Assembly: GCA_009695265.1 (NCBI GenBank)
Contig: SIBE01000003.1
Location: forward strand, 1 to 48,626
DNA from: Pedosphaera sp.
Lineage (GTDB): Bacteria > Verrucomicrobiota > Verrucomicrobiia > Limisphaerales > SIBE01
Length of the DNA stretch: 48,626 nt
Direction of reading: 5' to 3'
Part shown: positions 7,318 to 16,089 of the stretch, piece by piece
Position numbering within the stretch: position 1 is the stretch's first letter
Layout of the letters: every line of letters begins with the position of its first letter
Made by a program: the position numbers and the translations under genes
Notes under the pieces: generated by a model
Database searches by the model: none
The model's input: only the letters and a program-made list of their open reading frames with translations
Told to the model about the DNA's origin: nothing

Positions 7318-8229
7318 TCAGTTTGTCAGAATATGCCTGAGGTAAAGATACATGAGCGGCGCATTAAACAGCAGGCTGTCCATCAAGTCGAGGATGCCGC
7401 CGATGCCAGGAAAGAGACGGCCGGAATCTTTGACGCCAGCTTCGCGTTTGAACAAGGATTCGATCAGGTCACCCACCACCGCCGAAACGCTCAAGGTGAT
7501 TCCCAGCACGATTGCATGGAGGCGGTTCATCCCCGCCAGCTTCCCTTCCGCAAAATGGGCGAAGACGCAGCTGGCGAGAGTCGAGATCACAATCGCGCCG
7601 CCGAAACCTTCCCAAGTCTTGTTGGGGCTGATCCGGGGGACCATCTTGTGTCTGCCGATCAGCGAACCGGTGACGTAGGCGCCCAGGTCGCTAAACTTTG
7701 TCACCAGAATAAAATAGAGGATGTAGTAGGAGCCTTGGATATTGGGAAAGAACTTGATCTTCTGGATGAAGTTCAGCAGCCAGGGCACATACATCAATCC
7801 GAACAACGTCGTTGAAATCGCGAGAATCCCCGCCGTGTTGCTGCGAGACACAAATTGGCGGATGCAGAGGCCGAGCACAAAAATGATAAGGATGCTCGTC
7901 TCGAAATCATTGGCTTTGGCCGGATCAATGTGAGGCCCCAACGTGCCCGATAAGTAGAGGAAGGTGCTGGACATGAGCAGAAGGCCCCCAAAAATGCCCC
8001 ATCCTTTGAAGCAGGCCAATTCTCTCTTGCCGACCAAATCGTAAAATTCCGCGAGGCCGAACCCGGCGATGACCATCATGATCGCCAGCAAACCGTAGTT
8101 CGAGACCAACTTGTTCCCGGAGAAGAGGGCGGCCAGAACGATAGTCCATAACGCAACTGAGCTGATCAAGCGGCGCATGAGAACAACAGGCTTGGAGAGT
8201 TGCTGCTGTTGCGGTTGTTCGGAAGACAT
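7318..8229 (-). CDS. cdsA: Phosphatidate cytidylyltransferase
   Basis: Makes CDP-diacylglycerol from phosphatidic acid and CTP for all phospholipid synthesis. The protein has 303 residues with about eight membrane segments. SPNKTWEGFGGAI and the C-terminal signature SLFKREAGVKDSG ... DSLLFNAP identify the family. The usual PGHGGILDR stretch of the signature reads PGIGGILDL here, so the conserved His and Arg are replaced, while the Asp and the KREAGVKDSG lysines remain. The pgsA product encoded at 33028 uses the CDP-diacylglycerol made here. It is followed with no gap by dxr. Confidence 0.93.
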   Translation of the reverse strand: MSSEQPQQQQLSKPVVLMRRLISSVALWTIVLAALFSGNKLVSNYGLLAIMMVIAGFGLAEFYDLVGKRELACFKGWGIFGGLLLMSSTFLYLSGTLGPHIDPAKANDFETSILIIFVLGLCIRQFVSRSNTAGILAISTTLFGLMYVPWLLNFIQKIKFFPNIQGSYYILYFILVTKFSDLGAYVTGSLIGRHKMVPRISPNKTWEGFGGAIVISTLASCVFAHFAEGKLAGMNRLHAIVLGITLSVSAVVGDLIESLFKREAGVKDSGRLFPGIGGILDLMDSLLFNAPLMYLYLRHILTN

Positions 8230-8432
8230 CGCTTTGGAAATTAGCGATCTGACAACGGCTGTCTAGATCATTCAGTCAATCCGCCAATGCTTGTTGGTGC
8301 GCAGTGGAGATCGACAACATTCTCCGCCGCTTGGAGGACTCGATTGGAAGTTTAGCTGCAAGAGGTCGAAAGGATAGGATGCTCAGTAGGGGCCAACCGC
8401 TCCCGCAGCGCGAACAAACATCATTCTCTTGA

Positions 8433-9170
8433 TTACAACCCTCCAAAACGACGGTGCCGACGCGCGTATTCCTCCAAGGCTTCGAAAAGCTGTGCTCGCC
8501 GAAAATCCGGCCACAGAGTTGGGGTGACGACAAATTCAGCATAAGAGATTTGCCACAGCAGAAAATTGCTGAGGCGCATTTCGCCGCTGGTGCGGATTAA
8601 CAAATCCGGGTCTGGCCAGTGGCCCGTGTAAAGGTGCTGGGAGACGAGCTGCTCCCCGATCTCAGCCGGTTCGATGGTTCCTTCTTTCGCTTTGGCAGCA
8701 ATACGTCGCACGGCTTCGACGATCTCCGTGCGGCTCCCGTAGCTCAGCGCCAAAATTAGCGTCAGGCCGTTATTCCGAGCCAAGGCGGCCTTGGTTTTCT
8801 CGAGCTGTTCCTGCACAAACTCCGGCAGCCGGTAAATCTGTCCGATGGCTTCAAGCCTGACATTGCTTCGATTCAACTCGCCGATTTCGTTCTTCAGATA
8901 ACGCGCCAGATACCGCATCAAGGTATCGACTTCGTCTTTGGGGCGATTCCAGTTCTCGACAGAAAACGCATAAAGCGTGAGGTATTTGACCCCCACTTCG
9001 CCGGCGGCCCTCAGAGTGACGCGAACCGACTCGACGCCGTTGCGATGCCCTTCGACTCTTGGCAAATGCCGTTCTTTCGCCCAGCGCCCGTTTCCATCCA
9101 TGATAATCGCGACATGGGCTGGCAGCAGCGCTTTGGCCTCTGGGCTAAGATGTAATACAGGTGCGGTCAT
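8433..9170 (-). CDS. uppS: Undecaprenyl diphosphate synthase
   Basis: A cis-prenyltransferase that extends farnesyl diphosphate with isopentenyl diphosphate to the C55 carrier used for peptidoglycan and O-antigen. The start at 9170 (MTAPVLHLSPEAKALLPAHV) is preferred over longer frames because AAGGGA lies just upstream and family similarity begins soon after. The protein has 245 residues. The catalytic segment HVAIIMDGNGRWAKERHLPR has the key Asp; FSVENWNRP and DLLIRTSGEMRLSNFLLWQ are the further family signatures. purA ends 40 bases upstream. A gap of about 200 bases without visible genes separates it from cdsA. Confidence 0.96.
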   Translation of the reverse strand: MTAPVLHLSPEAKALLPAHVAIIMDGNGRWAKERHLPRVEGHRNGVESVRVTLRAAGEVGVKYLTLYAFSVENWNRPKDEVDTLMRYLARYLKNEIGELNRSNVRLEAIGQIYRLPEFVQEQLEKTKAALARNNGLTLILALSYGSRTEIVEAVRRIAAKAKEGTIEPAEIGEQLVSQHLYTGHWPDPDLLIRTSGEMRLSNFLLWQISYAEFVVTPTLWPDFRRAQLFEALEEYARRHRRFGGL

Positions 9171-9210
9171 TTTCCCTTGGAAAACGGCAACGCGCGAATT
9201 GGAGACTGGC

Positions 9211-10479
9211 CTAGAGGAAGATCGTCTGATCTCGCGAAGGCCCGACCGATGCAATCGTCAGTTTGGCGTCGGTAAGTTCCGCGATCGCTTTGAGGTAGCT
9301 TCGCGCCTTCGCAGGAAGCTGTTTCCACTGCTTCACTTGATCTGTCGGTGTCTTCCATCCTTGGAATTCCGCGTAAATCGGTTCACATTTGGAAAATGTT
9401 TCGATGTCGTTCGGCACGTAGTCAACTCGAAGTGAACCGTAGCGATAGCCGATGCAGACTTTGATGGTCTCCAATGAATCCAACCCATCCAAGTTCGTGA
9501 CGGCTAACTCATCGATGCCATTCACCATGGTCGCGTGACGGGTGGCGACGGCGTCGAACCATCCACAACGGCGCGCCCTGCCCGTGGTGGCTCCGAACTC
9601 GCGGCCCATGTTATGGAGCATGTCGGCTATCTCCGCATTCTCCGTCGGCAACGGTCCTTCCCCGACGCGTGTCGTGTAGGCTTTCATCACGCCGACGACT
9701 CGATCCATACGGTTCGGAGGAACTCCAGAGCCCGTGCAAGCACCGCCTGCCGTTGTGTTGGAGGAGGTCACAAACGGATAGGTCCCGTGATCGATGTCAA
9801 GGAAAGTGCCTTGCGCGCCTTCGAAGAGAATACTCGCTCTGCGACGAGATGCCTCGTGCAGTTTGACAACGGTGTTCGTGACAAAGGGGCGAAGTTTGTC
9901 GCCGGCAGCTCGGTAGGCATCGTGGACTTTTTTGAAGGAGAGAGGTGCTGCGCGGAACGCTTTGAGAATCTCGTTATTTTCTTTGATCTTCTGGCGAAGC
10001 ATCGGTTCGAAGCGAGAGGGGTTAATTAGGTCGATCATTCGCAAGCCGGTCCGCGCCGCTTTATCGCCGTAGGCTGGACCGATGCCGCGCTTCGTGGTGC
10101 CGATCTTGTTCTTGCCTTTCAGGATTTCGCGTTGTGCGTCGATCTCGCGGTGATAGGGAAGCACGAGGTGCGCGGTTTCGCTAATCATCAAGTTGCTATC
10201 GATCTTGATCCCGAGTGCGACCAAGCCTTCAATTTCTCCCACAAGGCTCACAGGATCGATGACGACGCCATTGCCAATGACGCAAAGTTTCCCTTGGCGC
10301 AGAATCCCCGAGGGCACGAGATGCAGTACGTACTTCTGTTTTCCAATAAAAACTGTGTGCCCCGCGTTATTGCCGCCTTGGGTTCGCACCACGATGTCCG
10401 CTTCCTCGGTTAATACATCGATGATCTTGCCTTTGCCTTCATCGCCCCACTGGGCACCCACTAAGATTGTATTCGCCAT
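9211..10479 (-). CDS. purA: Adenylosuccinate synthetase
   Basis: Joins IMP and aspartate using GTP to form adenylosuccinate, the first step of AMP synthesis. It is 422 residues from the ATG at 10479 (MANTILVGAQWGDEGKGK); an in-frame ATG eight codons upstream is less likely. The GTP-binding QWGDEGKGKIID motif holds the catalytic Asp. QGGNNAGHTV holds the catalytic His. GTTKRGIGPAYGDKAARTG is the IMP-binding signature, and TGRARRCGWFD and ITNLDGLD-like (VTNLDGLDSLE) stretches are also conserved. A minus-strand terminator upstream at 10501-10533 separates it from the giant delta-60 gene, so purA probably begins its own operon. Confidence 0.97.
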   Translation of the reverse strand: MANTILVGAQWGDEGKGKIIDVLTEEADIVVRTQGGNNAGHTVFIGKQKYVLHLVPSGILRQGKLCVIGNGVVIDPVSLVGEIEGLVALGIKIDSNLMISETAHLVLPYHREIDAQREILKGKNKIGTTKRGIGPAYGDKAARTGLRMIDLINPSRFEPMLRQKIKENNEILKAFRAAPLSFKKVHDAYRAAGDKLRPFVTNTVVKLHEASRRRASILFEGAQGTFLDIDHGTYPFVTSSNTTAGGACTGSGVPPNRMDRVVGVMKAYTTRVGEGPLPTENAEIADMLHNMGREFGATTGRARRCGWFDAVATRHATMVNGIDELAVTNLDGLDSLETIKVCIGYRYGSLRVDYVPNDIETFSKCEPIYAEFQGWKTPTDQVKQWKQLPAKARSYLKAIAELTDAKLTIASVGPSRDQTIFL

Positions 10480-10500
10480 AATTAAATGATCCAATGCCGA

Positions 10501-10533
10501 CAATAAAAAGCCCCGAACTGTAAACTTCGGGGC
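10501..10533 (-). terminator. Rho-independent terminator (minus strand)
   Basis: An 8-bp perfect stem GCCCCGAA / TTCGGGGC (10510-10517 and 10526-10533) with an 8-base loop, followed on the minus strand by TTTTTATTG. It lies 225 bases beyond the delta-60 gene stop and 22 bases before the purA ATG. It would stop transcripts arriving from the large gene; a leader attenuator for purA is less likely. Confidence 0.75.
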
Positions 10534-10757
10534 GCTTGCTCGGTATTTACAGGAAAAAATTAAAGAGATGACAGAACCGTGTCAACGTCGGAATCAACAC
10601 CTGTGGCCGGTTGGAGGCATCTGCGAAAAAGGACAGGTCCAAACCACTCCCTCTCGATCGACGTTCGGCATGCGGCCGGAAATAGTCCCAGAAGTTGGCT
10701 TTCATCTCTTGCTCGTCACTTCGCTGCATTTGCCATAGTCAGGGACTGGTTCGGCCG

Positions 10758-13700
10758 TTACGGAGCAGCCAGCACGGCTCTGTAAAAGCGGGCACCCGCA
10801 CTGGTCGTGCTCGTATCCTCAAACTCCAGTAACACCCCTGTAGCGCTGATTGTTTTGACGGGGCTCCAGTTCACCAAATCTGTCGAAACATCAATCCTGT
10901 ATTGTTTTCCCGGCTGCGAGGTTAAAGTCATTCGGAAAGGACTGCCCGGAGATCGAGGCGCAGTGAAGAGCTTTAGAGAGCTCACGTCGCCGTTCAGTCG
11001 CGCAACACCCCCCCGCGCCGCGCCGTTCACCGCAGTGAAAAATCCACCGATGAGAATCTTTCCATCGGGCTGTATCGCAATGGAGGAGAGTGAGATGACG
11101 TCTGAGAACGTGAGTTTTGGGTTGTAACCGGTGTCCAGACTCCCATCGGTGTTCAGCCGCGCCAAGCCGATTCTCGGGAAGCCATCCACCGAAGTGAAGC
11201 CCCCTCCGATAAGTACTTTCCCGTCGGCTTGCACAGCGATGGACTCAACAAAGTCGTTCGGACCTGCGCCCCTGCCAAAGCTGGTATCCACAGAGCCATC
11301 CCCATTCAGGCGCACCAAATTGGTTCGGCTGACATTATTCACCGACGTGAATTCACCACCGACGATCACCTTTTTGTCCGGTTGAATCGCAAGAGCGTAA
11401 ACGGCGGAATTCATTCCTTGAATACCCGATCCAGTGTTGAAGAGCGTGTCCACGTTGCCATCGGCATTCAACCGGGCGATCCGGTTCTGAGGCACTCCAT
11501 TGACTAGCGTGAAGAAACCGCCAATGACAACTTTCCGGTCCGGTTGACCAGCCATCGCAGTGGCCCAATCATCGATTTGTGTTGGACCGAAACCTGGGTC
11601 GAGGGATCCATCAGCCTGAAATCGCACGACCTCGTTGAGGTTAACCCGATTCAGTGAATCGAAGATTTCATCAGACACAAAGAACGTCCCATCCGGCTGT
11701 ACGGTCAAGGAATTCACAAAGCCCAGATCAGGGGCAAATCGAGTATCGACTGATCCGTCGGTATTGAGCCGCGTCACCCCATTGAATCCGCCGACGATCT
11801 TGCCGTCAGGTTGCAGCCCCATTTGAAGAAACTGCAAGATCTGGGCGCCCGCGGGTGCCTGGGGAACGAAGCTTGGATCAATCGAGCCATTGGGATTGAG
11901 TCGGACGATTCCCGGGTGACCCGTGGCGTTCACCGAGGCGAAGTTTCCCGCAACCAGCACCTTCCCATCTTTCTGGATCGCAATCGCGGTCACGGGAGGA
12001 AGGTTTCCTGGTGGAACAGGGATGTTTATCTCGGCAAAGCTGAAGTCGAGGTTTCCCGGTTTCTGATTGTCGATGATGCGGACCGTGTGATTAGTGGGTG
12101 ACCCGAGCAGCGCGCCTGAGCTCACATTGAACAGAGAGAGGTTGATCGTTTCATCATCTTCCGCGATCGGATCATCAAAGATGGAGATGGTGATCGTCTT
12201 CTCGACCTCCAGCGGACCAAACCGAAAGGTGCCGCTCTTGGGGGCGTAATCTGCTCCTGGCGTCGCTGTGCCGCCGCTCACGCCGTAGTCAAGGGTAAAT
12301 GCCTCGACGCTGTCTCCGAACCGGCTCACCTTGACTGACACAGTGGCGTTAGTCTCGGTGGCGGATGTGCTCGGAGTCGAGAATTCAAAGCTGCTGGTCC
12401 GGATGTTCGTGCTCAGGAGTCGAGAGACTCGATTGGTCTGGGTGCCGTCCGGCGAGACAAAAGTTGCACCGATCAAAATTTTTCCATCGAGCTGCAGAGC
12501 CATGGCGGCGACGGACTCCGTTTCTTCATAACCGAGTTCATTTCTATAGGTGGTGCCAAAATACGGACCGAAAGTGCCGTCCAAAGATCCGTCGCCATTA
12601 AGCCGAGCAATGCCGTGACGATTGATCTCATCCACTGTCAGGAATGTTCCGCTCAGCAAAATCTTTCCGTCGCTCTGCACGAGAAGGGATGTCACGAGTC
12701 CGGCTGTGGTGACGCCAGCATCATCACGGTCCTTGACTCCGGTGCTGGGGTCGAAGCTCAAGTCAATCGATCCGTTCGCATTCAGACGAGCAATGCCACT
12801 GCGGCCAAGGTCATCCACGGTTGTGAAATCACCTCCGATGATGACTTTCCCATCCGGTTGCAGGGCGATCGTCTCCACGCTGGCAACGTCACCGATCACA
12901 CCGGCGCCAGGGTTGAAACTGACATCGCCCGAGCCGTCCGCATTGATGCGTGCCACGTTGATGCGCGTGAGCCCATCGACATCTGTGAACTGTCCGCTGA
13001 TCAGGACTTTGCCGTCCGTTTGAAGCGCGATTCCGGAGATCCATGGCGCTAAAAAGTTCATGTCAAAACTGCTTATGCCTCCGCCACTGTTGAAGCCAAC
13101 ATCGACCGACCCATTTGCATTCATCCGCGCTAACGTCTTGCGGATCACTCCGTTCACGGAATCAAAATTCCCTCCGACGAGTATCTTGCCGTCTTTTTGA
13201 AGAACTAGGGTGTAAACACCGGGCGAGACGCTCCCGCTCACACCGGACCCAGGGTCGAAGCTTGTATCCAAGGACCCATCTGAATTAAGCCGGGCGATAC
13301 GGGTTCGATCAGTGGATCCGACATGAGTGAACTCGCCGCCGATGACGATCTTCCCGTCCGGCTGCACGGCCAAAGCGTGCACGCGGCCGTCCGGTCCTCG
13401 ACCGACGGTTGTGAAGCTGGCATCCCGGCTCCCATCGGAATTCAGGCGAATGATTCGGATTCGGTTCGTGGAGTTTGGTTGTGCGAATGTTCCTCCCGCC
13501 AGCACTTTTCCGTCGGGTTGCAACGCAATGGAACTTACGAAATCGGTTGGCAATGTTGCTCCGTTGAAGGCGTTGTCGAGCAAGCTGCCTCGATGCTCGT
13601 TGTCCATGATGTATAGCCGCCCGGTCGCTTGATTTCCTAGAACCGCGCCGCCAGTCGGCTTGGTCAACGCGAGCTGAACCGTTTCGCTCCCTTCGGCAAA

Positions 13701-14057
13701 GGGATCATCCAAGAGCGGGATGGAAAACGTTTTGCGTGTCTCGCCCGTCGCGAAAGATAGCGTGCCGGACTGAGGCGTGTAGTCGATGCCTGCTGTCGCC
13801 AACCCTTTGCCAGTGGCGTAATCAACGGTCACCGCCTTGTTGCCGCTCCCGCTGCGCGTCACGGTTATAGTCACCGAACCGGTATCTTCATCTCCAAAAT
13901 AAAGCGGCGAAGAGAACTCGATGGCGTCACTGGTCTGCTGCGCCAAGCAGATGCTGGGCCCGCTCAAGAAGTTTCCCAAACCCAGAGCAAGCAAAAGGAT
14001 TGTCACGGGCAGATAACAGTGACCGGTGGTTCGATTGATTTGATTTGAAGTTGCCAT
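10758..14057 (-). CDS. Calx-beta / delta-60 repeat exported protein
   Basis: A 1099-residue exported protein. An N-terminal hydrophobic segment (VTILLLALGLGNFLSGPSIC) ends in an AQQ-type cleavage region. Residues about 45-150 form a Calx-beta domain (DYTPQSGTLSFATGETRKTF, EGSETVQLALTKP). Seven delta-60 repeats follow, each with the pattern ALQPDGKVLIGG ... RLNSDGSLDTSF. A second Calx-beta domain comes next (DYAPKSGTFRFGPLEVEKTI), then seven more delta-60 units. The last 75 residues (FRMTLTSQPGKQYRIDVSTD) form the C-terminal beta domain seen on other verrucomicrobial exported proteins. Each block of seven repeats would suit one seven-bladed propeller. Function unknown; an adhesin or surface polymer-binding role is inferred. 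A terminator follows at 10501-10533. Confidence 0.9.
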   Translation of the reverse strand: MATSNQINRTTGHCYLPVTILLLALGLGNFLSGPSICLAQQTSDAIEFSSPLYFGDEDTGSVTITVTRSGSGNKAVTVDYATGKGLATAGIDYTPQSGTLSFATGETRKTFSIPLLDDPFAEGSETVQLALTKPTGGAVLGNQATGRLYIMDNEHRGSLLDNAFNGATLPTDFVSSIALQPDGKVLAGGTFAQPNSTNRIRIIRLNSDGSRDASFTTVGRGPDGRVHALAVQPDGKIVIGGEFTHVGSTDRTRIARLNSDGSLDTSFDPGSGVSGSVSPGVYTLVLQKDGKILVGGNFDSVNGVIRKTLARMNANGSVDVGFNSGGGISSFDMNFLAPWISGIALQTDGKVLISGQFTDVDGLTRINVARINADGSGDVSFNPGAGVIGDVASVETIALQPDGKVIIGGDFTTVDDLGRSGIARLNANGSIDLSFDPSTGVKDRDDAGVTTAGLVTSLLVQSDGKILLSGTFLTVDEINRHGIARLNGDGSLDGTFGPYFGTTYRNELGYEETESVAAMALQLDGKILIGATFVSPDGTQTNRVSRLLSTNIRTSSFEFSTPSTSATETNATVSVKVSRFGDSVEAFTLDYGVSGGTATPGADYAPKSGTFRFGPLEVEKTITISIFDDPIAEDDETINLSLFNVSSGALLGSPTNHTVRIIDNQKPGNLDFSFAEINIPVPPGNLPPVTAIAIQKDGKVLVAGNFASVNATGHPGIVRLNPNGSIDPSFVPQAPAGAQILQFLQMGLQPDGKIVGGFNGVTRLNTDGSVDTRFAPDLGFVNSLTVQPDGTFFVSDEIFDSLNRVNLNEVVRFQADGSLDPGFGPTQIDDWATAMAGQPDRKVVIGGFFTLVNGVPQNRIARLNADGNVDTLFNTGSGIQGMNSAVYALAIQPDKKVIVGGEFTSVNNVSRTNLVRLNGDGSVDTSFGRGAGPNDFVESIAVQADGKVLIGGGFTSVDGFPRIGLARLNTDGSLDTGYNPKLTFSDVISLSSIAIQPDGKILIGGFFTAVNGAARGGVARLNGDVSSLKLFTAPRSPGSPFRMTLTSQPGKQYRIDVSTDLVNWSPVKTISATGVLLEFEDTSTTSAGARFYRAVLAAP

Positions 14058-14276
14058 AGTATTTATCTGTCTTGGACGGGCCTGCCCGCCGCTCGACGAA
14101 TCGGGTTAGAGTTTCAGAGGCGGACGTTCCCCGTGCCTCGTCTCCAGCCGCTGATGAAAGAATAGTTTATTTCGGAGCTGTTGTCACGGCGCAGGAGTCT
14201 GCTTCAGTTGGGGTGTGTTGGGCGTTTGTTTGAGCGCGCTTCGTTTTGTCACTTTCATTTGATGATGGAAACCCTC

Positions 14277-14304
14277 TTGCGCAGCGGGGTCGGCCTGCTA
14301 TAAA
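14277..14304 (+). promoter_or_regulatory. Candidate promoter of the small Lys-rich exported protein gene
   Basis: TATAAA at 14299-14304 with a weak TTGCGC -35 at 14277-14282 (16-base spacer), 38 bases before the ATG at 14343. The rest of the 285-base divergent gap shows no gene. Confidence 0.35.
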
Positions 14305-14342
14305 GCGGCGTCAACAGGTCAACTCGATCAAACGGAAAAACT

Positions 14343-14768
14343 ATGCATAAAGCAATCACTTGTATCCTTACATCCAGCTTACTCATGACGATTGCCCTCA
14401 CGGCGCCAATGACGCTGGCAGCCAACGCGAAAAAGCCTTCCGCAGAAGCGCCCGCAAAAAAGAAAAAAGTAGTTCAACATTCTGTCGATGGCAAAATTAA
14501 AGCGGTCGATAAGACGTCCATGACCATCACGGTCGAAGGAAAGCTGAACAAGCAGCATGTCGTTCATATCAATTCACAAACGCGAATGACGAAAGTAGGT
14601 AAGCCCGCAACTTTGAACGATGCAACGGTCGGCGAAAGTCTAAACGCCCGGGTCGTGAAAAGCGCCGCTGGGACCGAAGATGCGGTTTCGATACGTTTAG
14701 GACTCAAAGCCAAGGTGCAGCCCGCCAAAAAGAAAGGCGTTACAAAAGCCAAGGCAAAAAATCCGTAA
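14343..14768 (+). CDS. Small Lys-rich exported protein
   Basis: The protein has 141 residues. A signal peptide (ITCILTSSLLMTIALTAPMT, cleavage after TLAANA) is followed by a charged Lys/Ala linker (KKPSAEAPAKKKK), then a single small domain of about 70 residues (VDGKIKAVDKTSMTITVEGK ... GESLNARVVKSAAG). It ends in a Lys-rich tail. The central part resembles the small OB-like DUF5666 type domain that often follows signal peptides, but the match is by pattern only. It is divergent from the delta-60 gene. Periplasmic location is inferred and function is unknown. Confidence 0.75.
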   Translation: MHKAITCILTSSLLMTIALTAPMTLAANAKKPSAEAPAKKKKVVQHSVDGKIKAVDKTSMTITVEGKLNKQHVVHINSQTRMTKVGKPATLNDATVGESLNARVVKSAAGTEDAVSIRLGLKAKVQPAKKKGVTKAKAKNP

Positions 14769-14863
14769 CAGCTCGCCGCCTCTGTCGCTGAGTATTGTTC
14801 CGTCACATTAACTTCGTCTCGATTCCGTTTACGAGATGATGGTTCGGCACGAGCCTGATCAAA

Positions 14864-14899
14864 GCGCGCGCGCACTCGATTCTGTGTGGGCGCGCGCGC
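14864..14899. terminator. GC-rich inverted repeat between convergent genes
   Basis: Two 10-bp arms, GCGCGCGCGC at 14864-14873 and 14890-14899, flank a 16-base loop. The arms lie between two convergent genes (ends at 14768 and 14930). No T-run follows, so it may act as a bidirectional transcription block rather than a classical terminator. Confidence 0.4.
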
Positions 14900-14929
14900 C
14901 GATCGCCGCTTGGGAGCAGCGCGTGTGAC

Positions 14930-15649
14930 TCAAGAGAGCTTCTTCTTCGCCTCTTCTGGCACAGTTACTTTTGTGGTGCCAACCTCTTTGATCTCAACGG
15001 TCGTGGCGCGGTCAACCTCCCGGTCAGTTCCGTTGAAGTTCACCGTGCCTTTTACCTTGAACTCGTACTTCGAGAGAGCGCCGTCCTTCAGCCAGAACTT
15101 CACCGAGCCTTTGGCATTGCTGATTGTCGGACCGTCACCGCCAGGTCGTCGGAATGTCAGCAGCGTTTTCGCCCCCTCTTCACTGAGGTCGCCGGAGTAG
15201 GCGTCGCCCTCTTTTTTGAGGTTCTTTGCAGATGAAGCAAGTTCGGTGGTCTGAACTGCCGGCGTCTTGACATTCCGGACCATCATCGGCAGAAATCGCG
15301 CCGCGCCTTCGGCGTTATCAAGCTCTGAGAGCGACTGCCAACCGCCATCCTGATTGGTGACAGCCGCTTTCTCGCCTTTAATCACGGCTTGCGTCGTGTT
15401 ATCACCGAAGCTCATCGTGATGTGGGTAAAACCGTCTTTCTCGGTCTTGCCTTCCGTTGGACCTGGCCGAAACTGGCTGCCTTCAGGAACGACAACAGTC
15501 GTTTTCCAACTGTAATTGCCCTTCTCGGCAAGTTTCTTCGCCGCATTCGTGATGTCACTTTGGGGACTCGAGTCCGCCGCGAGCAGTGAGCTCGCCAGCA
15601 GGACCGTTGCACAGATCAATATGTTTTTGTTCATCGAGAGGTCTTTCAT
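14930..15649 (-). CDS. Exported protein of unknown function
   Basis: The protein has 239 residues. The start at 15649 is supported by GAGGAAA nine bases upstream; a second Met (MNKNILICATVLLASSLLAA) begins the signal peptide proper five codons later. The mature part starts ADSSPQSDITNAAKKLAEKG and is rich in beta-forming and charged segments (YSWKTTVVVPEG, KFWLKDGALSKYEFKVKG, TTVEIKEVGTTKVTVPEEA). This pattern is like LolA/LppX-type half-barrel proteins that carry lipids, but no firm family match can be claimed. It ends in KKKLS. Periplasmic location is inferred. It is convergent with the small Lys-rich protein gene. Confidence 0.75.
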   Translation of the reverse strand: MKDLSMNKNILICATVLLASSLLAADSSPQSDITNAAKKLAEKGNYSWKTTVVVPEGSQFRPGPTEGKTEKDGFTHITMSFGDNTTQAVIKGEKAAVTNQDGGWQSLSELDNAEGAARFLPMMVRNVKTPAVQTTELASSAKNLKKEGDAYSGDLSEEGAKTLLTFRRPGGDGPTISNAKGSVKFWLKDGALSKYEFKVKGTVNFNGTDREVDRATTVEIKEVGTTKVTVPEEAKKKLS

Positions 15650-16089
15650 TTAGATTTTCCTCGTTTGAAATAGAGGGGTTGTTTTGGGCTTCGGCCGACA
15701 GTAAACCGCAGATGCGCGATGACGCAAGCCAGAACAATTCAGCAAATCTCTTGTTGACTCCCGCCCCTCTGAAACCGGAACTTCCAGTGTTGCGGTAGGT
15801 AGTCCCGGCTTCAGCCGGTGGGGCGTCGGCAAGTCCACAGGCGTTGGATTCTCGCACGCGATGCCGCCTGAAGGCGGGACTACATGCGTGCCAAAATGAG
15901 CAAGCCAAGCACGAAGCGCGCGTGGCAGCACCGATGAACTGCGTTGCCGTAACCGAGGGTGCACGCCAAGAGGCGATGTTTCCAACCCGTTGGGGCAAAA
16001 TCGTCCGCAAGGAAGTTCATTGGAAGAATTGCTGAGAACAATTGGCTTTCACTTGCCGAGGATGGCGGGATCGGTTACATAGGTTACTC
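15650..16089. other. Intergenic region with a REP-like element
   Basis: A 440-base gap between divergent genes. Apart from the inverted repeat at 15799-15883, no gene, clear promoter or RNA was recognised. The frame before the PSD1 gene is open for 16 codons upstream of the chosen start. Confidence 0.4.
15799..15883. repeat. REP-like inverted repeat
   Basis: Arm 1 (15799-15818) reads GTAGTCCCGGCTTCAGCCGG. Arm 2 (15864-15883) reads CCGCCTGAAGGCGGGACTAC. The two are reverse complements except for three positions around the palindromic core. Each arm also contains a small palindrome of its own (CCGGCTTCAGCCGG; CCGCCTGAAGGCGG). Similar dispersed units are known from intergenic DNA of related bacteria. 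Confidence 0.65.

Noticed and set aside
7141-7815. A plus-strand 224-codon open frame across dxr and cdsA
   Set aside because: It is antisense to two firmly identified genes, and its composition is that of a complementary frame.
10547-10729. Possible 60-residue gene on the minus strand between purA and the delta-60 gene
   Set aside because: No motif, no ribosome site, and it contains no recognisable domain; likely chance.
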